DNA of 27,756 nucleotides from Bacteroides sp. CAG:545 (GTDB lineage: Bacteria > Bacteroidota > Bacteroidia > Bacteroidales > UBA932): NCBI GenBank assembly GCA_000432515.1, contig HF996046.1:19154-46909 (forward strand). The letters run 5' to 3'. Below, piece by piece: positions 19,001-24,595 of this stretch. Position 1 is the first letter of the stretch, and every line of letters begins with the position of its first letter. The translations under genes and the position numbers were made by a program. The notes under the pieces were generated by a model. That model was given only the letters and a program-made list of their open reading frames with translations. It was not told the origin of the DNA and made no database searches.

Positions 19001-19168
19001 ACTGTTACTCTCAACTCCCTCGGAAACACGTCGGCAAGTGCTGTCGGAGGTGCAATCGCAGCCAGATGGTCTGCCGCCTCAATAAAGGCGACCTTGACCA
19101 ATACCGGATCTGCAACCTGCAGCCTTTCAGGTGTTTACGTTACAGACCAGGAAATGAAAGTCATATAG
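16100..19168 (+). CDS. Lipoprotein fusing an alpha/beta-hydrolase esterase to a GLUG-type beta-solenoid
   Basis: This 1022-residue protein has a lipoprotein signal with C21 in GAFSCSRE. Residues about 35-260 are a fimbrillin-like domain (TVSWSKGDVVKVFDA). Residues about 270-500 are an alpha/beta-hydrolase of the carbohydrate esterase/lipase type: an oxyanion region YPGGGY (G295-G297), nucleophile S367 in GNSAGG, D443 in STGDSTVP and H477 in NDNSHATGSW form a full catalytic triad. Residues about 510-600 have the GLUG lead-in pattern with FSGTFDGQNHKISGI. About eleven repeats of the type xAGVxG...CxNxGxV fill residues about 625-1015. The esterase probably removes acyl groups such as acetate from a plant glycan, while the solenoid binds or spaces. 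It is the last gene of the locus, 30 bases after its neighbour. Confidence 0.8.
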   Translation: MNKRITNILSAAALLLGAFSCSREIEPVENGRPDSEALVFKCSLEETKTVYDGVATVSWSKGDVVKVFDASGASDSFTIDAQCNDFEFATKNLGAGPYYSIAGPKSVVDAVVFNSGEKQMTFPMGSGFDGSFASSDILVSMTPDTELRYHHVLGFIEFELAKARKVEFTGTGVCAESLSLTFDADGKWSLKSLKPSDKITINTTQGGTYYIPVIPQTFGNGFSFKTIDANDVVFEKSTSKSNTVAAGQVLAAGRLGSEYEVDEDGRVTVKTSEQGYLEVYYANKKNSKCVILYPGGGYAVHHAGGIASVIEDFRGSDVTLIVDYFTLPNKGLLRDRSLEDANAALDLALKNKALWGGYEKVGLIGNSAGGHLAGYIGQTRHADVDFQILIYPVVTLTPGKTHEGTLLYWLGSNPSQEEIDKYCNEKHVSLDTPPTYVSYSTGDSTVPQEYNGKAMGDALRAINHPNYEVHVYNDNSHATGSWPDWPDALFKWLDKLDSPVVAPQEKTISTAQQFKDFLAGAKDANASDQYKLDADIDLTGVSYASAESFSGTFDGQNHKISGINTDVPMFGSLSGIVKNVTLEGNATILADAVAFGVLASSSASATVTNVTNRVNVKMAEGAGNTPLVNAGNLIGLAGASTLENCTNYGTLTLKASSCVAESAQDGIFGGYAGVVGSLIGSSLNNCDNHGVITVQLDDHKTGNYMSVCGVTGYVKGGEVLSCGNFAPVSFTISSANVDQGVIVAGVVGFNNSSAKITKCNNSGAVTFSAPKYPSKHLWIAGVAGSTNGAVTDCTNSGKIKADCEKGNTVDAAGVAGQMYNAISGCGNTGAVEVNVGEASAIQVGGVAAIANNSVDKCTNNAPVTYVGIKSGVVYVCGVVGYDQSGSVTNIENGSDGDVSITCGTVKNCWCGGAFSGFWKSGGNVKNAGDLTIKLDNNTGNFLAGGAVGFAINSGTVVSGEVSNSGKVTVTLNSLGNTSASAVGGAIAARWSAASIKATLTNTGSATCSLSGVYVTDQEMKVI

Positions 19169-19202
19169 TGATTTGACGGGACACACAACTTTTACTGACC
19201 AC

Positions 19203-19236
19203 GTGGCAGCGCCAAGTCCGCTGCCACATTTTTTTT
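19203..19236 (+). terminator. Rho-independent terminator closing the utilisation locus
   Basis: GTGGCAGCG (19203-19211) pairs perfectly with CGCTGCCAC (19219-19227) around a 7-base loop and leads to eight T residues at 19229-19236. It lies 34 bases after the esterase-solenoid stop codon. Confidence 0.93.
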
Positions 19237-19264
19237 CGTGTCCGTTCATGTGTTAATATTTAAT

Positions 19265-19296
19265 TTTGTATTTTAGAAAAAAAATGTATACTTTTG
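19265..19296 (+). promoter_or_regulatory. Strong Bacteroidota promoter with no matching ORF
   Basis: TTTG (19265-19268) and TACTTTTG (19289-19296) are 20 bases apart, a full match to the TTTG-N19..21-TAnnTTTG consensus. Transcription would begin near 19303. Only 3- and 13-codon reading frames open directly downstream. Confidence 0.75.
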
Positions 19297-19302
19297 CGTA
19301 AG

Positions 19303-19492
19303 AGAACGGATCTATGCAACATGAAGTCTTAAGTTCCTACTTGAGCGGTCAGTAGTGTTGGTGGGTCCTTTCTTTGTTTGTGGTAGTTCCTTATCTGAGT
19401 TTTGGGTCATGGGGAAAACCCTGGCTCAACGTAAAATCCCGGTTGATTTGCATTTCTTAGTGCGTACTTTGTACTGCATAAAACGTTTTTTT
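19303..19492 (+). ncRNA. Candidate small RNA downstream of the orphan promoter
   Basis: No known RNA family is recognised. The stretch has several small foldable parts: CTTAAGT (19328-19334) with ACTTGAG (19339-19345) around TCCT; TGAG/CTCA with GGG/CCC inside 19396-19428; and TGCGTAC...GTACTGCA (19461-19478), which precedes a run of seven T at 19486-19492 that could act as a weak terminator. No protein-coding frame of useful length exists on the plus strand. The assignment rests only on promoter plus hairpins. Confidence 0.3.
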
Positions 19493-19669
19493 GAACGAAA
19501 TTGACAAGGCATCATCAGATGCCGTGCAGGACATCCTCTTGTCGATGGATATCTGAGCAGCGTAATTTCGTGACACGATTTCTTCAGAAGAACCATGTCT
19601 CCATCTGCGTGATTGCCTATGACGCGAACTTCATAGAGGATAAAAAGGGCATCGTCATAGGTGATTTCT

Positions 19670-19883
19670 GAACCAATGAGCATCCAGACGAACCCGTAAA
19701 TACCCATATAACAAACTGACATCCAATCGATTATGCCGATTTAAAGCGGAATGTAAATATGCTCATCCCCCTGTTTTTATATGGGAGTGAGCATATTGAG
19801 AAACAGGTTTAAATCCATATAATAACTTATACATCAATAAGTTACAAGAACTTTCACAATATTGACGATATGCTCATTGGTTC
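19670..19883. repeat. Nested inverted repeats sharing the core TGAGCAT
   Basis: An outer 14-bp perfect inverted repeat, GAACCAATGAGCAT (19670-19683) and ATGCTCATTGGTTC (19870-19883), encloses two inner ones. The first is AATATGCTCA (19756-19765) with TGAGCATATT (19788-19797). The second is TAACTTAT (19823-19830) with ATAAGTTA (19837-19844). The heptamer TGAGCAT occurs four times, alternating in orientation. No gene is seen inside. Confidence 0.75.
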
Positions 19884-20068
19884 GAAAATACCACCGCAAG
19901 CAGGTATAATAAAATTCGTAATAGCCGGCGGAGAGCTGTAAATTTCTCATAACACCGACACCTTTCCCTTACCTGAAAAGCTTTTTGTTGGCGCGTAGGA
20001 GCGAAAAATCATTCTCGTGTACAGAAATTCCATTTCAATCAACATAAGAAAGCCGCAAAAGCCAGTCA

Positions 20069-20131
20069 GCGGCAAGAGCCCGCTTATCTCAATCCCCCTA
20101 ACCCCCTTTTCAAGGGGGCACATCAGGGCCT
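20069..20131. repeat. 63-bp dispersed repeat, copy A
   Basis: The 63 bases here are identical to 24179-24241 in the same orientation. The unit contains a perfect hairpin, CCCCCTT (20102-20108) with AAGGGGG (20112-20118) around TTC, preceded by a second C run. It forms the downstream edge of the OmpA/PD40-type gene remnant on the minus strand. Confidence 0.92.
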
Positions 20132-20650
20132 GTTCATTGACAAGTTCCGGGACAGTCCACAGAGAGTCGCCCAATGCCGTTCTGTAAATGTTTCTGATGC
20201 CGTCGGAGTCTTTTCCGGACCAGTAGATCTGCTTCACGTCGTCCGGAATGTAGATGGCCTTCGCAAACGGATCATTGGCAGTGGAATCCAGCTGGTTCGG
20301 CGTTATTCTCCAGCTTCTGTCCTGCAGCGGGTAATAAAGGAAGAAATCCTTCAGCGAAAACCGCTCTTTGTGCAGAACCCGGTCATGTTGCTTCCGTTCT
20401 GGGCGGGAACCATCATCTCGTCCAGCCTGACGGCGTCAGCGGAATCCGCCGCCTCTTTTGCATTCTGGAGCAGTTCGACTGCGGCATTGAACTTATAGGC
20501 TTTTGTCAATGAATCAGCAGATTCCTTGAGTCTGCTGAAATCGACCTTGCGTGCAGGTACAGTCAATGAATCCGCCATTTCTTTTCCCGTTGCGGGGATG
20601 ATGGCGGCCATTGACGACAATATCAAAATACAGTACGTTATCTTTCTCAT
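20132..20650 (-). pseudogene. Remnant of an OmpA/PD40-type envelope protein gene
   Basis: Read on the minus strand, the ATG at 20650 opens a signal peptide (ITYCILILSSMAAIIPATG) and a helical segment with SLTKAYKFNAAVELLQNAK and LDEMMVPAQNGSNM. Near 20370 the frame must change. The first frame ends at 20351, while the other continues the protein as RFSLKDFFLYYPLQDRSWR, PNQLDS, then QIYWSGKDSDGIRNIYR and GDSLWTVPELVN. The last part is a PD40/WD40-like beta-propeller blade as found in Bacteroidales proteins with a C-terminal OmpA domain. The similarity stops exactly where repeat copy A begins at 20131, so the remaining propeller and any OmpA domain are missing. A frameshift plus a truncation make this a pseudogene. 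Family placement is from pattern recall. Confidence 0.65.
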
Positions 20651-20689
20651 AATCCGATACCGCAAAAATAAGAAATTACTTGCAGAAAG

Positions 20690-20720
20690 TTTCTTTCTAC
20701 GAAAAAATTAGATAAATTTG
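20690..20720 (+). promoter_or_regulatory. Probable promoter of secDF
   Basis: TAAATTTG (20713-20720) matches the -7 consensus. TTTC (20690-20693) lies 19 bases upstream and differs from TTTG by one base. A start near 20727 would leave a leader of about 50 bases before the secDF ATG. Confidence 0.6.
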
Positions 20721-20778
20721 CACTCTATTGTCTATTGTGACAGATTGGAAACTAATATAATTTAAAAATATCAATCAA

Positions 20779-23700
20779 ATGCAAAGTAAAGGTGCAATCA
20801 AATTCGTGGCGGTTCTGCTCGCTATCGCGTGCATCTGGCAGCTGTCATTCTCTCTTGTGACATCTATTCAGGAGGGAAAGGCGGAGGCTTACGCGCAGAA
20901 AGCTGTAGAGACTTTCAAGCAGTCATCAGAATACGCCAATGTCCCTGATGTGGACAAGGCCTTTTACCTTGATTCTCTCGCAAAGAATGAGAACCGCAGG
21001 TACATTGACTCCATTTCGAGTGAAAAGGTCTATTTCGGATACACTTACAAAGATGTAAAAGCTAAAGAGATCAACCTCGGTCTTGACCTTAAGGGCGGTA
21101 TGAACGTCATGCTTCAGGTTCAGCTTGAAGACTTGGTAAGTGCACTTGCCGGAGAAAACAAGACTCCTGAGTTTACAAAAGCCATCTCTCTTGCAAGAGA
21201 GCGCAGCGTGAACTCACCGGATGATTTCATCACATTGTTCGCTCAGGCTTGGAAAGAGGTTTCTAACGGACAGAGGCTCGCTCAGGTGTTCGGCACCTAC
21301 GATCTCGCTTCCAGGATCGGCCCTCAGTCTTCTGACGAGGAAGTCCTCAAGGTGATCAGGGAGAATGCAGAGAGTGCAGTAGCTAACTCATACAATGTCC
21401 TCCGTAACCGTATCGACCGTTTCGGCGTTACACAGCCTTCCATCCAGCAGCTCGGAAACACAGGACGTATCCTCGTCGAGCTTCCTGGCGTAAAGGAGCC
21501 GGAGCGTGTGAGAAAGCTGCTCCAGGGAACTGCTTCCCTCGAGTTCTGGCCTACATTTGACAATGCTGACATCGCTCCATATCTTCAGGAGGCTGATGCT
21601 GCTCTCGCTGCTACAGTTGAGCCTGATTCAGCGCTTGTCGCAGAAGCTGATGTGAAAGAGGCTGTTTCAGACTCTTCTTCAGTGCTCAGTGATGAGGTAA
21701 ATGCTTCAGCATCTGATGAGAAAGCTCTTGCAGAATATAGAAAGGCACATCCTCTCTTCGCTGTTCTCCAGCCATCAGGCTTCAGAAGCGGCGCCTGCAT
21801 CGGTTTCGCAAACGGTAGCGATACAGCTAAAGTAAACAGACTTCTCAATCAGCCTGAGGTCAAGGGTATTTTCCCTCCTGAGTTCAGACCAGTATGGTCA
21901 GTCAAGCCTTCAAGCTATGTAAAGGGAGGAAACATCTTCGAACTCGTGGCTATCAAGGTTGCTACAAGAGACGGAAAGGCTCCTCTTGACGGTGGCGCAG
22001 TTACCGACGCCCGTGTATCTTACAACGGACAGGGTGTAAACAAAGGTAACCCTTCAGTGTCAATGACAATGAACGCAGAGGGCGCTTCCATCTGGGCTCG
22101 TCTTACCAAGGACAATGTAGGACATCAGATCGCCATCGTGCTCGATGACCTCGTATATTCTTACCCTAACGTGAACAGCGCCATTACAGGCGGCAGCTCA
22201 GAGATTACGGGTAACTTCGACGTTGAAGAGGCAACTGACCTTGCAAACGTGCTCAATTCCGGTAAACTTCCGGCACCTGCAAAGATTATCCAGGAGCAGG
22301 TAGTAGGTCCTACACTCGGTTCTGAGTCCATCAAAGCAGGTCTCATCTCATTCATCATCGCCTTCCTGCTTGTGCTCGTCTATATGATATTCTTCTATAG
22401 CGGTGCAGGTTTCGTGGCTGATATCGCCCTTCTGTGCAACGTTCTTCTCCTCTTCGGTACATTGGTATCATTCGGAGCAGTGCTTACGTTGCCTGGTATT
22501 GCCGGTCTCGTATTGACAATGGGTATGGCGGTCGATGCCAACGTGATTATCTACGAGCGTGTGAAAGAGGAACTTGCAGCCGGCAAGGGTCTGTCCAAGG
22601 CTATCGCTGACGGTTATTCAAATGCATACTCTGCAATTATCGACGGTCAGGTTACCACCCTCCTTACCGGTATCGTGCTCTTCATCTTCGGTTCAGGTCC
22701 TGTACAGGGCTTCGCTACCACTCTTATCATCGGTATCATCACTTCTGTTGTGACATCTATCTTCATCACCAGAATCATATTCGACGACAGAGTTTCCAAG
22801 GGCAAGAACGTAAGCTTCGAGAACAACCTTACCAAGGACTTCCTCAAACACACCAATGTCAATTTCATCGACAAGAAGAAATACTCTTATCTCTTCTCAG
22901 GAATCCTCATCGTAATCGCTATCGCATCTATCAGCTTCAAGGGCTTTACCTATGGTGTTGACTTCACCGGTGGCCGTACCTATGTGGTAAGATTCGATAC
23001 TCCTGTTACTGCTGAGCAGGTCCGCAGCGCCGCAGAGAACGAGTTCGGCGAGACTGTCGAGGTTAAGCAGTTCGGTGGTGAGAGCCAGATGAAGATCACT
23101 ACCAAATACAAGGTGGATCAGGAATCTACGGATGTTGATGCTGAGATTGAAGGCAAGCTGTACAATGCTCTCAAAGGTTTCTTTGCAGAGAAGGATATGA
23201 CTCTCGGTGAGTTCACATCTACATTGGACAACCCTAACGGTATCATCTCTTCTGACAAGGTCGGTCCTACTATCGCAAACGACATGAAGCGTTCAGCTAT
23301 CTTCGCAGTGCTCATCGCATTGTTTGTTATCTTCGCTTATATCGCTGTCCGTTTCAATGGCTGGACATGGGGACTCGGTGGTGTCCTTTCACTCGCTCAT
23401 ACTGCGATTATCGTGATCGGATTCTTCTCATTGTTCTCCGGAATTCTTCCATTCAACCTGGACGTTGACCAGACCTTCATCGCGGCTATCCTGACCATCA
23501 TCGGATACGCAATCAACGATAACGTGGTTATCTTCGACCGTATTCGTGAGTTCAAGGCTCTGCACCCTAAGGCTGATTTCAAGACCAATGCGAATATCGC
23601 GCTCAACAGCACGCTCACCAGAACCATCAATACGTCAGTATCTACTCTCGTGACAATGCTTGCTATCGCAATCTTCGGCGGCGAGTCTATCCGTGGTCTT

Positions 23701-23826
23701 TCCGTAGCCCTGATACTCGGTATCTGCTTCGGTACTTACGCATCCATCTTCATCGGTACTCCTATTATGTATGATGCATACGTATGGAACGAGAAGAGAA
23801 AAGCTGCTAAGGCTGCCAAGAAGTAA
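20779..23826 (+). CDS. secDF: Protein translocase subunit SecDF (SecD-SecF fusion)
   Basis: The protein assists SecYEG by pulling translocating proteins across the inner membrane using the proton gradient. At 1015 residues it is a natural SecD-SecF fusion, as is usual in Bacteroidota. The first membrane segment is at about 8-28, followed by the SecD motif GLDLKGGMNVMLQVQ and the periplasmic domain with NRIDRFGVTQPSIQQ and LVELPGV. SecD membrane segments 2-6 span about 515-670 with D586 in MAVDANVIIYERVKEE. SecF begins near residue 700, with GVDFTGG at about 726 and segments at about 845-1000. These include D914 in INDNVVIFDRIRE, the proton-relay region. The gene stands alone with its own promoter and is bracketed by the two copies of a 63-bp repeat. 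Confidence 0.97.
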   Translation: MQSKGAIKFVAVLLAIACIWQLSFSLVTSIQEGKAEAYAQKAVETFKQSSEYANVPDVDKAFYLDSLAKNENRRYIDSISSEKVYFGYTYKDVKAKEINLGLDLKGGMNVMLQVQLEDLVSALAGENKTPEFTKAISLARERSVNSPDDFITLFAQAWKEVSNGQRLAQVFGTYDLASRIGPQSSDEEVLKVIRENAESAVANSYNVLRNRIDRFGVTQPSIQQLGNTGRILVELPGVKEPERVRKLLQGTASLEFWPTFDNADIAPYLQEADAALAATVEPDSALVAEADVKEAVSDSSSVLSDEVNASASDEKALAEYRKAHPLFAVLQPSGFRSGACIGFANGSDTAKVNRLLNQPEVKGIFPPEFRPVWSVKPSSYVKGGNIFELVAIKVATRDGKAPLDGGAVTDARVSYNGQGVNKGNPSVSMTMNAEGASIWARLTKDNVGHQIAIVLDDLVYSYPNVNSAITGGSSEITGNFDVEEATDLANVLNSGKLPAPAKIIQEQVVGPTLGSESIKAGLISFIIAFLLVLVYMIFFYSGAGFVADIALLCNVLLLFGTLVSFGAVLTLPGIAGLVLTMGMAVDANVIIYERVKEELAAGKGLSKAIADGYSNAYSAIIDGQVTTLLTGIVLFIFGSGPVQGFATTLIIGIITSVVTSIFITRIIFDDRVSKGKNVSFENNLTKDFLKHTNVNFIDKKKYSYLFSGILIVIAIASISFKGFTYGVDFTGGRTYVVRFDTPVTAEQVRSAAENEFGETVEVKQFGGESQMKITTKYKVDQESTDVDAEIEGKLYNALKGFFAEKDMTLGEFTSTLDNPNGIISSDKVGPTIANDMKRSAIFAVLIALFVIFAYIAVRFNGWTWGLGGVLSLAHTAIIVIGFFSLFSGILPFNLDVDQTFIAAILTIIGYAINDNVVIFDRIREFKALHPKADFKTNANIALNSTLTRTINTSVSTLVTMLAIAIFGGESIRGLSVALILGICFGTYASIFIGTPIMYDAYVWNEKRKAAKAAKK

Positions 23827-23867
23827 TTGATTACATAACATGGCGGTCTCCTGACTGCCGAAACATA

Positions 23868-23901
23868 GAATGAGGCCGTCCCTTTCGGGGCGGTCTCATT
23901 C
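23868..23901 (+). terminator. Hairpin after secDF, probable terminator
   Basis: A 15-bp stem is formed by 23868-23882 and 23887-23901, with two G-U pairs and a TTTC loop. The stem is very stable. There is no T tract after it, so it may end transcription weakly or protect the 3' end. Confidence 0.55.
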
Positions 23902-23904
23902 ATT

Positions 23905-23946
23905 GTATAGTGCAGCAACTGCTTTGTATAGAGCAGCAACTGCTTT
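23905..23946. repeat. 21-bp tandem duplication
   Basis: GTATAGTGCAGCAACTGCTT plus T (23905-23925) is followed at once by the same 21 bases with one change, T to A at the seventh base (23926-23946). Each unit contains GCAG-CAA-CTGC, a small hairpin, and the second runs into TTTTT. Confidence 0.8.
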
Positions 23947-24178
23947 TTGTCGATATGCCGGCTCCACCACCGGTTTTGTCCATATTCTTGGTCTTCATCT
24001 GTCGACGGTTCTCGGCGCGCTCCTGCCGCTGCATTATAGCTCTATTGCTGCCCTGCTCCGTCGCAGGCCACGTGTGCAGATCCGGCCCTTTTGCCCCCGT
24101 CGTCCTTCACATTGATCTTCACGGGTGCAAATTATGGGTTTCTGCCCCCGTCGTCGTCCATTGGTGTCGTCCCGAACT

Positions 24179-24241
24179 GCGGCAAGAGCCCGCTTATCTC
24201 AATCCCCCTAACCCCCTTTTCAAGGGGGCACATCAGGGCCT
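24179..24241. repeat. 63-bp dispersed repeat, copy B
   Basis: Identical over 63 bases and in the same orientation to 20069-20131. Identity ends at base 24242 (A here, G at 20132). The internal hairpin CCCCCTT-TTC-AAGGGGG is conserved. Its last 11 bases, CATCAGGGCCT, start the 28-bp duplication that follows. Confidence 0.92.
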
Positions 24242-24297
24242 ACGGGCTTTCCATCGCCTCATGGCTTTTCATCAGGGCCTACGGGCTTTCCATCGCC
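24231..24297. repeat. 28-bp direct duplication, 39-base period
   Basis: CATCAGGGCCTACGGGCTTT followed by CCATCGCC occurs at 24231-24258 and again, identically, at 24270-24297. The 11-base spacer is TCATGGCTTTT. The first copy starts inside the 63-bp repeat, so the two repeats are joined. Confidence 0.88.
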
Positions 24298-24532
24298 GCT
24301 CGGCTGCCCTGCCCGCCAACTCCGGCCCGGCATCTGAAGATGCCTTCCCTGAGGAATTCCGCTTGCGAAGCACCCGCTGAGCGGGCCTTGCCGCTGTTCG
24401 GTTTCCCCATCACAGTGATGACAACCCTGTACGCATCACGAAAACAAGTTAAGTTACAGCGCGTCTGTGCCTGCTGAGATCCCGAGATTCACAGGGGCCA
24501 AGACGCAGCGTTCTAAAGTGTGGTAACGACAC

Positions 24533-24568
24533 AAAAAAAACGAGGCTGACGCGATGTCAGCCTCGTTT
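24533..24568 (-). terminator. Rho-independent terminator of the OmpA-like/TPR lipoprotein gene
   Basis: On the minus strand AAACGAGGCTGAC pairs with GTCAGCCTCGTTT (13 perfect pairs, loop ATCGC) and continues into a T run complementary to the A residues at 24533-24540. It lies about 27 bases after the stop codon of the gene. Confidence 0.95.
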
Positions 24569-24595
24569 ATGGATTACCCGAAAATCGGGATTGAA

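Larger units (their letters stand above)
23947..24532. other. GC-rich, repeat-filled intergenic stretch
   Basis: About 590 bases without a convincing gene. Open frames exist on the plus strand but are rich in Cys, Arg, Pro and His and read through the repeats, so I regard them as chance. It contains a direct repeat TGCCCCCGTCGTC (24092-24104 and 24143-24155), the second 63-bp dispersed repeat, and a 28-bp direct duplication. Composition differs clearly from the flanking secDF and lipoprotein genes. Confidence 0.6.

Noticed and set aside
19396..19450. Local resemblance to small-subunit rRNA (GGCTCAACGTAAAAT)
   Set aside because: Only a short stretch is similar and the flanks do not continue as rRNA, so it is probably chance.
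19426..19722. 98-codon minus-strand open frame
   Set aside because: No recognisable domain, basic Cys-rich tail, no promoter or clear start context, and it overlaps one arm of the inverted-repeat nest. It could be a remnant but cannot be supported.
24143..24300. CRISPR-like repeat array
   Set aside because: Only two copies of each direct repeat, unequal spacing, and no cas genes in the window.
23910..24380. 156-codon plus-strand open frame in the GC-rich gap
   Set aside because: It reads through the 63-bp and 28-bp repeats and contains the repeat translation NPPNPLFKGAHQG. Composition is unlike real proteins of this genome.
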